From Mucilaginibacter straminoryzae (GTDB lineage: Bacteria > Bacteroidota > Bacteroidia > Sphingobacteriales > Sphingobacteriaceae): DNA of 64,000 bases. The position numbers and the translations under genes were made by a program. The stretch lies in contig NZ_JALJEJ010000010.1 in NCBI RefSeq assembly GCF_022953055.1, forward strand, positions 62,001 to 126,000. Reading direction: 5' to 3'. Below are positions 25,186-33,787 of this stretch, in pieces (the first letter of the stretch is position 1; each line of letters opens with the position of its first letter). The notes beneath the pieces were generated by a model. It saw nothing but the letters and a program-made list of their open reading frames with translations. It was not told where the DNA came from and ran no database searches.

Positions 25186-27510
25186 TTATTTTTTCTTTAC
25201 AAATTTTTTACCCGCTTTTTTGGGCTCCTTTTCGGCAGCCTCGGCCAGTTCCTTGCACTCCTGGTACGTAAGCGATTGCGGATCTTTGCCCTTGGGTATC
25301 TTAACGTTTTGTTTGCCGAATTCGATATACGGTCCCCAACGTCCATTCAATATTTTTACTTCAGCGTTCTCTTCAAACGTCTTAATCAGCTTTTCGGCAT
25401 CCTTTTTACGTTTTTCCTGTATAATTTCCACCGCTTGCGCTTCGCTGACATCTAATGGGTCTATGCCTTTAGGCAGGGAATAGAACGCGCTGTTATGACG
25501 GATGTAAGGACCGAATTTACCAATGGCTACCGTCATATCCTTGTCTTCAAACACGCCGACTTTCTTCGGCAGTTTGAACAGTTCCATGGCATCTTCAAGG
25601 GTAATGGTTTCGATCATTTGCCCTGCACGCAGGCTTGCATATTGCTTTTGCTCGTCGTCATTCTCACCGATCTGAACAAACGGTCCATAACGCCCAATGC
25701 GTACCGATACCTTTTTACCGCTTTCAGGATGTACGCCTAATTCACGTTCGCCGCTAGCCCTGTCTGCTGTTTCAATAGTGGTTTGAACTTCCTGGTGGAA
25801 TGGTTTGTAGAACGTTTCGATCATATCTGTCCATTCCTTTAAGCCGCGGGCAATCTCGTCGAATTGCTTTTCTACACTGGCCGTGAAATGGAAGTCTACA
25901 ATACCTTTAAAATATTGTACCAGGAAATCATTCACCACTGCGCCGATATCAGTAGGGAATAACTTTCCTTTCTCTGCGCCGGTATTTTCTGTTTTCTCTT
26001 CTTTCTTAATGTTCCCGCCTTTTAAAGTTAACACGCGGAAATTACGTTGCTTACCCTCGCGTTCCTCTTTAACCACATAACCACGGTTCTGTATAGTAGA
26101 AATAGTAGGGGCGTAGGTAGAAGGACGGCCAATGCCTAATTCCTCCAGTTTTTTTACCAGACTGGCTTCCGTGTAACGTGCCGGTGGGCGCGAAAAACGT
26201 TCTGTCGCCGTCATTTCCTGCAAATCCAGGCGCTGACCTTTGGTTAAAGGCGGCAGAATGGCGTTGTCGCCGTCTTGTTGATTATCGTCCTCATCGTCAG
26301 AAGATTCCAGGTATACCTTCAGAAAGCCGTCGAACTTCATTACTTCGCCATTGGCTACCAGTTCTTCTTTTCGTGTTGATACGCCGATTTTTGCAACCGT
26401 GCGTTCAAATTGGGCTTCGCTCATTTGCGATGCGATAGCGCGTTTCCAGATCAGTTCATACAAACGTCTTTCAGCCGGGTCGCCATCCACTGTATGTTCA
26501 TTGAAATAGGTTGGGCGGATGGCTTCGTGCGCTTCTTGCGCGCTGGCCGACTTCGTTTTGTATTTTCTCTGCTGATGATATTGTTCGCCGTAGGCAGACA
26601 CGATCTGCTGCGCCGCTGATTGCAATGCCAGATCTGACAGATTAACCGAATCTGTACGCATATAGGTGATCTTACCAGATTCGTAAAGCTTCTGCGCGAC
26701 AGACATGGTGCGCGAAACCGAAAAGCCTAATTTACGGCTGGCTTCCTGTTGCAGGGTTGACGTAGTAAACGGCGCTGCCGGTGAACGTTTGGCCGGGCGT
26801 GTTTCCAGTGAGTTTACATTAAACTCTGCTGCAATACAATCGTTCAGGAATTTCTCGGCATCCTCTTGTTTGTTGAAACGTTCGGGCAGCTCTGCCTTAA
26901 AAGCTTCTTTTCCTTTGCCGAATATGGCAACAATCCTGAAGGCGGCCTCTGCGTTAAATTTATTGATTTCGCGTTCGCGTTCTACAATTAATCTAACCGC
27001 TACAGATTGCACACGGCCGGCAGAAAGCGAAGGTTTTACTTTTTTCCAGAGTACAGGTGATAGTTCAAAACCCACCAAACGATCTAACACGCGTCGTGCC
27101 TGCTGTGCATTTACAAGATTATAGTCGATCTTTCTGGGTGATTCTATAGCGCGAAGGATTGCAGGTTTGGTAATCTCATGGAAAACAATACGCTTGGTTT
27201 TGTCTTCTTTCAAATCCAATGTCTCGAATAAGTGCCAGGATATGGCTTCCCCTTCGCGGTCCTCGTCCGATGCCAGCCAAACCGTTTCGGCTTCCTTGGC
27301 TAACTTCTTTAACTCACTTACGACCTGTTTTTTATCGGCAGGTACTTCGTATTTCTGTTTAAAGCCGTGTTCGATATCTATCGCATCTTCAGATTTAACC
27401 AGATCACGGATATGACCATAACTCGACTTTACGGTAAAGTCTTTCCCGAGGTAACCCTCTATCGTTTTGGCCTTCGCCGGAGATTCAACAATGAGTAAAT
27501 TTTTAGCCAT
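25186..27510 (-). CDS. topA: DNA topoisomerase I
   Basis: Start chosen at the ATG 27508-27510 (774 residues), because MAKNLLIVESPAKAKTI is the canonical type IA N-terminus; a longer frame from 27570 adds 20 unlikely residues. The Toprim domain (1-about 130) carries the glutamate of ESPAKAKTI and the SDEDREGEA acidic motif. The catalytic tyrosine is in ITYMRTDSVNLS (near 300). Instead of zinc-finger cysteines, the C-terminus has repeated RIGRYGPFVQIGE / AIGKFGPYIRHNS / NGRWGPYIEFGK modules and a Lys-rich tail. It relaxes negative supercoils. Confidence 0.95.
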   Translation of the reverse strand: MAKNLLIVESPAKAKTIEGYLGKDFTVKSSYGHIRDLVKSEDAIDIEHGFKQKYEVPADKKQVVSELKKLAKEAETVWLASDEDREGEAISWHLFETLDLKEDKTKRIVFHEITKPAILRAIESPRKIDYNLVNAQQARRVLDRLVGFELSPVLWKKVKPSLSAGRVQSVAVRLIVEREREINKFNAEAAFRIVAIFGKGKEAFKAELPERFNKQEDAEKFLNDCIAAEFNVNSLETRPAKRSPAAPFTTSTLQQEASRKLGFSVSRTMSVAQKLYESGKITYMRTDSVNLSDLALQSAAQQIVSAYGEQYHQQRKYKTKSASAQEAHEAIRPTYFNEHTVDGDPAERRLYELIWKRAIASQMSEAQFERTVAKIGVSTRKEELVANGEVMKFDGFLKVYLESSDDEDDNQQDGDNAILPPLTKGQRLDLQEMTATERFSRPPARYTEASLVKKLEELGIGRPSTYAPTISTIQNRGYVVKEEREGKQRNFRVLTLKGGNIKKEEKTENTGAEKGKLFPTDIGAVVNDFLVQYFKGIVDFHFTASVEKQFDEIARGLKEWTDMIETFYKPFHQEVQTTIETADRASGERELGVHPESGKKVSVRIGRYGPFVQIGENDDEQKQYASLRAGQMIETITLEDAMELFKLPKKVGVFEDKDMTVAIGKFGPYIRHNSAFYSLPKGIDPLDVSEAQAVEIIQEKRKKDAEKLIKTFEENAEVKILNGRWGPYIEFGKQNVKIPKGKDPQSLTYQECKELAEAAEKEPKKAGKKFVKKK

Positions 27511-27629
27511 TAACCCTTCAATTTTCTGCAAATAAACACAAAGAAAGTGAAACACAAATTTTGCCAACAATTATTTATGGCAATAATTTTTTTAGCGAAA
27601 GTGAAGTTGAACGTATAAGTGCAGTAAAA

Positions 27630-28718
27630 TTACATCAGAAAACCGCCCCCTAAAAGGTCGCTGCCTTCGTAAAATACCGCAGACTGGCCGGGTGCTATAC
27701 CACTAACCTGATGCGTAAAATCTACTTTCAGGTGTTCGCCCATTTGCTGGATGGTGCTGTTGGTACCTGCATCTTTATAGCGGATCTTTGTTATAGCTTC
27801 AAGCGGTTCGGTAATCGATTCGTATTTCACCAGGTTGACGTTGCGTACCCAGGCTTCTTTTTGCTCCAGCTCTTGCTGTGTGCCTAATACAACAGTATTT
27901 GTATGCGGATCTATACGTGTAACAAACATCGGCTGGCCCAAAGCAATGCCCAGTCCTTTACGCTGACCTATCGTATAAAATGGATATCCCTGGTGTTTGC
28001 CAACTATGGTTCCATCTGCCAGGACGAAATTTCCGGGTCCAACACGTTCATCCAGGTCTTCCACCTTATGACGCAGGAAAGCACGGTAATCATTATCAGG
28101 CACAAAGCAAATTTCATAGCTTTCGCTTTTATGTGCCAGTTCTACCTGCCCCATATCTAAAGCCATCTGCCTGATTTCCGCTTTGGTGAAGCTTCCCAGC
28201 GGGAACTTGGTACGAGCTAGATTTTGCTGTGATACACCCCAGAGTACGTATGACTGATCTTTGTTTTCGTCGCGACCTTTTGAAATCACATAGCGTCCGT
28301 TATCCTGTAAACGGATGTTTGCGTAATGGCCGGTAGCAATAAACTCACAATCCAGTTTGTCTGCACGCTTTAATAAAGCTTCCCACTTAATGTGTGTATT
28401 ACATAACACACATGGGTTAGGGGTGCGGCCGGCCAGGTATTCATCCACAAAGTTATCGATCACAAAATCGCCAAACTCATTACGGATATCTAATATATAA
28501 TGAGGAAAGCCATAACCCACCGCTAAAGCGCGCGCATCGTTGATGCTATCGAGGCTGCAGCAGCCGGTTTCTTTGCTGCTACCGCCGGATGAAGCGTAAT
28601 CCCAGGTCTTCATGGTAAGGCCAATCACCTCATAGCCTTGTTCGTGCAGCATTACTGCCGCTACCGAACTGTCTACACCGCCACTCATGGCTACCAATAT
28701 TCTACCGTGCTTACTCAT
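27630..28718 (-). CDS. mnmA: tRNA-specific 2-thiouridylase MnmA
   Basis: This 362-residue cytoplasmic enzyme adds the 2-thio group to U34 of Lys, Glu and Gln tRNAs. It has the PP-loop SGGVDSS at 12-18, the catalytic cysteine pair C103 (NPCVLCN) and C204 (YEICFVPD), the GHYAN segment at 130-134, and a C-terminal beta-barrel domain. Length and motifs are full. A TACCTTTG box (28727-28734, minus strand) suggests its promoter sits directly upstream with a very short leader. Confidence 0.95.
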   Translation of the reverse strand: MSKHGRILVAMSGGVDSSVAAVMLHEQGYEVIGLTMKTWDYASSGGSSKETGCCSLDSINDARALAVGYGFPHYILDIRNEFGDFVIDNFVDEYLAGRTPNPCVLCNTHIKWEALLKRADKLDCEFIATGHYANIRLQDNGRYVISKGRDENKDQSYVLWGVSQQNLARTKFPLGSFTKAEIRQMALDMGQVELAHKSESYEICFVPDNDYRAFLRHKVEDLDERVGPGNFVLADGTIVGKHQGYPFYTIGQRKGLGIALGQPMFVTRIDPHTNTVVLGTQQELEQKEAWVRNVNLVKYESITEPLEAITKIRYKDAGTNSTIQQMGEHLKVDFTHQVSGIAPGQSAVFYEGSDLLGGGFLM

Positions 28719-28726
28719 AAAGGATA

Positions 28727-28734
28727 CAAAGGTA
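28727..28734 (-). promoter_or_regulatory. Possible -7 box of mnmA
   Basis: Minus-strand TACCTTTG fits TAnnTTTG and lies about 9 bases before the mnmA ATG, implying a leader of only a few bases. No TTG is present at the standard -33 distance. The following stretch to 29006 is AT-rich and holds nothing else I can support. Confidence 0.35.
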
Positions 28735-29006
28735 AATCATTTAACAAATACTAAATATGGCTGCCCGTCAGTAACAGGTAAAATAGATGTTCCCTTCAAG
28801 CACTTTTTTAATCAAATGCACGATTTGGGAAGAATAGGGCGGATTAAAGGCAAAAAAGATGTTCAGACAATTAATTATAAAATACCTTAAAGCAGTTATA
28901 ATCTGCTGATTTGTTTAGAAAATTATATTAAAAGCTGAACAACTGATAAAATCTTATTAATGCACTTTAAAAAATCTTTAAATTTTTATAAAAATAACAT
29001 TGCCTA

Positions 29007-29036
29007 TTGCAAAAAAAGTTCAGGTATATAACTTTG
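29007..29036 (+). promoter_or_regulatory. Bacteroidota promoter for the 31-residue peptide gene
   Basis: TTG at 29007-29009 is followed after exactly 19 bases by TAACTTTG at 29029-29036, a full match to the Bacteroidota -33/-7 consensus TTG-N19-TAnnTTTG. Transcription should begin near 29040-29043, about 15 bases before the ATG. Confidence 0.75.
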
Positions 29037-29055
29037 AAATCAAGCCCCTAAGCAA

Positions 29056-29151
29056 ATGAAACGTGATATTACATTAACAATCGAACAAAAATTACAGTAC
29101 GGCATACTTGCAACTATTGTTTGTGTTGCCATCGTGAATTACCTGATATAA
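29056..29151 (+). CDS. 31-residue single-span membrane peptide, unrecognised
   Basis: ATG at 29056 opens a 31-codon frame ending TAA at 29149-29151. The peptide starts with a charged amphipathic stretch (MKRDITLTIEQKLQ) followed by a hydrophobic span of about 17 residues (YGILATIVCVAIVNYLI) that fills the rest, so it is predicted to be a small inner-membrane protein, N-in or N-out undecided. It has its own consensus promoter 20 bases upstream and an intrinsic terminator 37 bases downstream, and no other gene in the transcript. I know no family for it. Possible roles include a membrane regulator or a toxin-like peptide, but nothing in the sequence decides this. Confidence 0.65.
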   Translation: MKRDITLTIEQKLQYGILATIVCVAIVNYLI

Positions 29152-29187
29152 GGTATATTTAACTAACTTAACTAACCAATTAAAACC

Positions 29188-29219
29188 AAGGCGTTTGTAA
29201 CTAACAGACGCCTTTTTTA
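29188..29219 (+). terminator. Terminator of the small peptide transcript
   Basis: AAGGCGT (29188-29194) pairs with ACGCCTT (29208-29214), with a further imperfect TGT/ACA extension, and is followed by TTTTT. It closes a transcript of about 170 nt. The next 200 bases to 29414 show nothing clear. Confidence 0.8.
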
Positions 29220-29414
29220 TTGCAATAGCTCTGAACAATAACAAGTTTGGAAAGTAGAACATCGCTAAATGATTCGTGGCAAGGCTGTTTCAATCCTACA
29301 TAGTTGCGAGTTCTTCAATAATGTTGAATAAGCAGGAAAAACAACGGCACGATTTTGGAGTTTTATGGATAGAAGGCCTTCAAATACGGGCCCTACTGTA
29401 AAACAAACATCACC

Positions 29415-29765
29415 ATGAGAAATTACGAAACCTTAGTAGATGCTACTAATGACCTGTTGAAAAGAGGTTATACCGCCAATTTGAGTTTTGAAGATAACGC
29501 GGATAACATTGAAGATAAATCACAAAATATTAAACTGACGGCAGATGACTTCGAGGTAGACGAGTTTTATCGTTTTGAAGGCGCAAGCAATCCTTCAGAT
29601 ATGTCTATCGTATATGCCATATCATCAATGAAATACAATCTGAAGGGGGTGTTGGTTGATGCCTACGGCACTTATGCCAATAACAGTTCTTCTGCTATTG
29701 AAGCTAAATTACATCACCACCAGGTGAGCGATAAGCTACACGGAGAAGACCGTCCGCAAGCGTAA
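29415..29765 (+). CDS. Small conserved hypothetical of the type often labelled phosphoribosylpyrophosphate synthetase
   Basis: This 116-residue soluble protein has a YETLVDATNDLLKRGYTANL start, an acidic middle, a DFEVDEFYRFEGASNPSDMSIVYAISS core and a GVLVDAYGTYAN end. Similar small Bacteroidota proteins are commonly labelled phosphoribosylpyrophosphate synthetase in databases, but no PRPP-synthetase motif or adequate length is present, so the name looks like a propagated error. The true function is unknown. It ends 11 bases from the convergent gene. The C-terminal tail (HHHQVSDKLHGEDRPQA) looks disordered. Confidence 0.75.
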   Translation: MRNYETLVDATNDLLKRGYTANLSFEDNADNIEDKSQNIKLTADDFEVDEFYRFEGASNPSDMSIVYAISSMKYNLKGVLVDAYGTYANNSSSAIEAKLHHHQVSDKLHGEDRPQA

Positions 29766-29776
29766 ACTATCAACGG

Positions 29777-30343
29777 TTAATATTCCAGCGGTTGCAGGTA
29801 AGAGAGTAGCTTTTTACCTTTACTTTGTATAGCTGCAGTTCCGTTTCGCATCAGAAATTCTAATTGTGCGGGTAATTCTTCCGCTATCCACGGGTACCGG
29901 TGGCGCAGGTTAAACAAAGCCTCGCAGGCGAATGCTTTAACTGCCACCAATACCTCGGGGGCAATCAGCCATTCAAAACATTTATTCACCATTGCATCCA
30001 GATCGGTGGTAGCCAGAATATGCCGGATATCCGGGATTGCTTTTGGGCTGGTGATATGCATTGCAATTTTTGCATAGTGCCGCTGGCAACTGGGGTAAGT
30101 TACTTCATCAAAACGCGATATCAGATAATTGACATCATGGAGATAGCAATCCGGCCGGTGCAGGAAAAGGTTTTCTAAAAGCCAGGCGGCCCTGAATGCT
30201 ATTTTTTTATCGGGGTGAAAGGTCAGATCAATAAGGTCCGTCAGCTTAAAATTTTTATGGAAAAGGATATTAGACAGCTCTACAACTTTAGTTTTACCCA
30301 TGGTAGCACTTAGTTGCTTCAGCAATTGATCTTTTGTTAGCAT
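29777..30343 (-). CDS. Hypothetical helical-repeat protein
   Basis: No named family is recognised. The 188 residues are predicted all-helical and resemble HEAT-like repeats: KKIAFRAAWLLENLFL, HYAKIAMHITSPKAIPDIRHIL and VAVKAFACEALFNLRHRYPWIAEELPAQLEFLM. There is no signal peptide, so a cytoplasmic scaffold or binding role is likely. It is transcribed toward the small hypothetical gene at 29415 and divergently from the M16 peptidase operon. Confidence 0.7.
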   Translation of the reverse strand: MLTKDQLLKQLSATMGKTKVVELSNILFHKNFKLTDLIDLTFHPDKKIAFRAAWLLENLFLHRPDCYLHDVNYLISRFDEVTYPSCQRHYAKIAMHITSPKAIPDIRHILATTDLDAMVNKCFEWLIAPEVLVAVKAFACEALFNLRHRYPWIAEELPAQLEFLMRNGTAAIQSKGKKLLSYLQPLEY

Positions 30344-30458
30344 AGCGACGGATATAATAGGTTGGAAGAGCTTTTACGTTACGCACAGCTTTTAGTTACA
30401 ACGCCATCTTCAGTAGCAACCATATCAGCAGGTAATCTATTCAATAACTGAAAAGTTA

Positions 30459-30466
30459 TACCTTTG
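30459..30466 (+). promoter_or_regulatory. Probable -7 box of the M16 peptidase operon
   Basis: TACCTTTG matches the TAnnTTTG consensus, 33 bases upstream of the first peptidase ATG. No consensus TTG lies at the expected spacing. Confidence 0.4.
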
Positions 30467-30498
30467 TTGCTTTTTATATACTTTACTATTATATATCC

Positions 30499-31767
30499 AT
30501 GGTTAAATTTAACCGATTTACTTTGAAAAACGGCCTTCGTGTATTGGTACACGAAGATAACACCACCCCTATGGCAGTGGTAAATATATTATATGATGTA
30601 GGCGCCCGCGACGAAAATCCCGAACAAACAGGTTTCGCACATTTATTTGAACACCTGATGTTCGGCGGCTCTGTAAACATCCCGGTTTATGACGAGCCTT
30701 TGCAGCGGGTAGGCGGCGAGAACAATGCTTTTACCAGCAATGATATTACCAACTATTATATCACACTGCCGGCAGTTAACTTGGAAACTGCTTTCTGGCT
30801 GGAAAGCGACCGTATGCTAAGCCTGGCTTTCAGCGAAAAAAGCCTGGAAGTGCAGCGAAACGTAGTGATGGAAGAGTTTAAACAGCGTTACCTGAACCAA
30901 CCTTACGGAGACGTCTGGCTAAAGTTGCGCCCCATGGTTTATAAACAACATCCTTATCGTTGGGCAACCATTGGTAAAGAGCTATCGCATATAGAAAATG
31001 CGCACATTGATGATGTAAAAGCATTCTTCAAAAAGCATTATAATCCGCAGAATGCCATTATGGTGGTAGGTGGAAACGTGACTACCGAACGGGTTAAAGA
31101 GCTGGCTGAAAAGTGGTTCGAACCTATTCCTGCGGGGGAAAAGTACGTGCGCAACTTACCCCAGGAACCAGAGCAGCATGAAGAACGCCGGGATACGGTT
31201 ACGGCAAAAGTACCGCTGAACGATATTTACGTTGCATTTCAGACACCAGGCCGGCAATATAAGGGATATTATGCCATTGATCTGTTGTCTGATATTCTTG
31301 CCCGCGGAAACTCTTCGCGTTTGTACCGGAGCCTGGTAAAAGAAAATCCGCTGTTCAGCGAGATTCATGCTTACATGACGGGTAGCTTTGATACAGGGAT
31401 GTTTGTGGTAGAAGGTAAGCCTTTAGAAGGTATTAGCCTTGAAGAAGCGGAAGCGGCCCTCTGGGAGCAATTAGAGCGTGTGAAAACAGCCGAAATAGCA
31501 GTTGATGAATTAACCAAGGTAAAGAACAAAACTGAATCAACTTTGATGTTTTCGGAAATGTCCTTACTGGATAAGGCCATGAACCTGGCTTATTATGAAC
31601 TGCTGGGCGATGCAGATATGTTAAACCACGAGGTGGAGAAATATTTAGCGGTAACAGCGGCTGAAGTACATGAGCAAGCCCGGAAGATTTTCCGCAGAGA
31701 CAATTCTTCTACTCTAATTTACCTGGCAGAACAAACTGAACAGGAACCAGCAGGGGAGGTAGTATAA
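30499..31767 (+). CDS. M16 family zinc metallopeptidase, catalytic subunit
   Basis: This 422-residue protein carries the inverted zinc motif HxxEH (H48, E51, H52 in FAHLFEHLMFG) and the distal glutamate in NVVMEEF near 128, so it is the active half of a pitrilysin/mitochondrial-processing-peptidase-type enzyme. There is no clear signal peptide, so it is probably cytoplasmic. Its stop codon overlaps the start of the next M16 gene by one base, which fits a heterodimer of one catalytic and one substrate-binding subunit. Confidence 0.92.
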   Translation: MVKFNRFTLKNGLRVLVHEDNTTPMAVVNILYDVGARDENPEQTGFAHLFEHLMFGGSVNIPVYDEPLQRVGGENNAFTSNDITNYYITLPAVNLETAFWLESDRMLSLAFSEKSLEVQRNVVMEEFKQRYLNQPYGDVWLKLRPMVYKQHPYRWATIGKELSHIENAHIDDVKAFFKKHYNPQNAIMVVGGNVTTERVKELAEKWFEPIPAGEKYVRNLPQEPEQHEERRDTVTAKVPLNDIYVAFQTPGRQYKGYYAIDLLSDILARGNSSRLYRSLVKENPLFSEIHAYMTGSFDTGMFVVEGKPLEGISLEEAEAALWEQLERVKTAEIAVDELTKVKNKTESTLMFSEMSLLDKAMNLAYYELLGDADMLNHEVEKYLAVTAAEVHEQARKIFRRDNSSTLIYLAEQTEQEPAGEVV

Positions 31768-33044
31768 TGTTAGACAGAACTTCAGCACCAGATTTTAAAA
31801 CGGTTGGACATATCGACCTGATCCAGCCAAGAAATATCAAATTCAGTAACGGCGTAAATCTCTTTTATTTCGACTCGCCTGAACAGGAGCTAATAAGGAT
31901 AGAACTGGTTTTCGGTAACCTTAAATTCGACCAGGAGAAGCCATTGCTTAACCAGGCGGTAATGGCCATGCTGACGGAGGGTACCGGTAAATTAACCGCA
32001 GCGGAAATTGCTGATCAGATTGATTTCTATGGTGCCTTTTTGCAAGCTGATTTTGGTTTTGATCAATCGCAATTAACCGTTTACAGTCTTAACCGCCATT
32101 TGCCAAAAGTACTGCCAGTAGTTAAGGACATCGTTACTGATTCAGTTTTTCCTGAAAAGGAACTGGAAACCTATATCCGCAACCAGCAGCAGAAGCTACA
32201 GGTGAGCCTGAAAAAGAATGATGTTGTGGCCCGCCGGGTATTTAACCGGGCGATGCACGGTAGTACGCTTTACGGCTTTGCCGCCAAAGCAGAGAACTAT
32301 CAGCAGTTAAAACAAGCGGATTTACTGGCGCATTTTAAACTAATGTTCCAGCCAGCCAATTGTACCATCATTGCCGCCGGTAAAGTAGATGAGGAAACAA
32401 TAAAATTGCTCGAAGCGACATTCGGCAACGACTGGACTGACAGCGCCTATACCGCCGATACGACTCAGCCAACCTTGCACCCATTTGATGAGCATTTCTA
32501 CTATGTTGAAAAGCCCGATGCGCTTCAATCAGCTATCCGTGTGGGGTTGCGCACAATTAATCGCCCTCATCCGGATTTCCCTGCCTTGCAGGTGTTAAAT
32601 ACGGTATTGGGTGGATACTTTGGTTCGAGGTTGATGGCCAACATTCGTGAAGACAAAGGCTATACTTATGGTATTGGCTCGGGCATTACCTCGCTGAAAC
32701 ATTGCGGCTCAATCTTTATCGCTTCTGAAGTGGGCGCTGACGTTTGCAAAGCTGCACTGGCAGAGGTTGAGAAAGAGATCAACACACTTAGGGAAGAACT
32801 TATCCCGGAAGAAGAACTGGAGTTAGTGCGTAATTATATGTTGGGCTCGCTGTTAGGAAGCCTGGAGAATATTTTCTCGCATGCAGACAAGTTCAAGAAC
32901 ATCTATTACTCGGGTCTTGGGTTCGAGTATTACGAACGTTATGTAGAGATTGTAAAAACAGTAACTGCCGAAGAGTTAAAGCGCTTGGCTAATGAATACC
33001 TCGACTACAGTAAGATGTATAAAGTAATTGTTGGCAAGTACTAA
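31767..33044 (+). CDS. M16 family peptidase-like protein, non-catalytic partner
   Basis: This 425-residue protein has the M16 fold but lacks HxxEH; the equivalent N-terminal position reads AVMAMLTEGTG. It keeps the C-terminal RY-type motif (NIREDKGYTYGIGSG, near 292-306) that contacts substrate in the partner subunit. Translation is coupled to the catalytic subunit through a TAATG overlap. Together they probably form a heterodimeric peptidase; substrates are unknown. Confidence 0.9.
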   Translation: MLDRTSAPDFKTVGHIDLIQPRNIKFSNGVNLFYFDSPEQELIRIELVFGNLKFDQEKPLLNQAVMAMLTEGTGKLTAAEIADQIDFYGAFLQADFGFDQSQLTVYSLNRHLPKVLPVVKDIVTDSVFPEKELETYIRNQQQKLQVSLKKNDVVARRVFNRAMHGSTLYGFAAKAENYQQLKQADLLAHFKLMFQPANCTIIAAGKVDEETIKLLEATFGNDWTDSAYTADTTQPTLHPFDEHFYYVEKPDALQSAIRVGLRTINRPHPDFPALQVLNTVLGGYFGSRLMANIREDKGYTYGIGSGITSLKHCGSIFIASEVGADVCKAALAEVEKEINTLREELIPEEELELVRNYMLGSLLGSLENIFSHADKFKNIYYSGLGFEYYERYVEIVKTVTAEELKRLANEYLDYSKMYKVIVGKY

Positions 33045-33061
33045 CGACACATTCCATAAAG

Positions 33062-33096
33062 AAAGGCGCTGAAATTTTTCAGCGCCTTTATCTTTT
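33062..33096. terminator. Bidirectional terminator between M16 and NifU-like genes
   Basis: AAAGGCGCTGA (33062-33072) pairs perfectly with TCAGCGCCTTT (33079-33089), with A-rich and T-rich flanks on both sides. It separates two convergent genes. Confidence 0.85.
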
Positions 33097-33119
33097 ATTT
33101 AAATCCCAGAATTAAAATC

Positions 33120-33668
33120 TCACATCGCTTCTGAAACCACTTCCTGTACTTCAGGAACCATGCGTTTCAAAAGGTTTTCTATACCGGCCTTTAAGGTGAT
33201 GGTAGAAGAAGGGCAACCACTGCATGAACCGCGAAGTTCTACGGTAACAATACCATCCTGAAAAGATTTATAGCTGATGGCGCCGCCGTCTTGCTCAACC
33301 GCAGGGCGAACATAGTCATGCAGGATCTGCTGAATTTTAACTTCAGAATCTGTTCCTTCAAAGTTAACCTCTTCTTCAACATCTTCTTTGATCTTCAACT
33401 CAGATTCTACCGCACCTTTAACAAATTCCTTCAGGATGGCTTCAATGTCATTCCATTCAGTACCTTCAGTCTTGGTAACGGTAACAAAGTTGCTGGCGAA
33501 GAAAACACCGTTTACAAAAGAAAATTTGTATAGCTCTTTTGCGAAAGGAGCGTGTTCTGCACTCTCTTTAGTCGGATAATCAACACTACCATTAATTAGC
33601 AACTTGTTCACAATAAACTTCATTGTTGCTGGGTTCGGTGTAGTTTCGGTATATACGTTGATATTCAT
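33120..33668 (-). CDS. Nfu-type iron-sulfur cluster scaffold/carrier
   Basis: This 182-residue protein combines an N-terminal Nfu domain (about 1-90, starting YTETTPNPATMKFIVNK) with a C-terminal NifU-like domain carrying the cluster-binding CxxC (C149, C152 in GSCSGCPSSTITLK). Such proteins carry 4Fe-4S clusters to apo-enzymes. It resembles mitochondrial NFU1 in domain order rather than E. coli NfuA. A TAAATTTG sequence about 60 bases upstream (33727-33734, minus strand) is a weak promoter candidate. Confidence 0.92.
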   Translation of the reverse strand: MNINVYTETTPNPATMKFIVNKLLINGSVDYPTKESAEHAPFAKELYKFSFVNGVFFASNFVTVTKTEGTEWNDIEAILKEFVKGAVESELKIKEDVEEEVNFEGTDSEVKIQQILHDYVRPAVEQDGGAISYKSFQDGIVTVELRGSCSGCPSSTITLKAGIENLLKRMVPEVQEVVSEAM

Positions 33669-33787
33669 TTTTTTATCAGTTATAGGTTAAAGCGCCTTTC
33701 AAGATCATTGCTTGCTTTAACAGAAACAAATTTAGATACAATTTTTATTAAAGGTTATTTGCCAGTTAGTTTTGACCTGTACATGAC

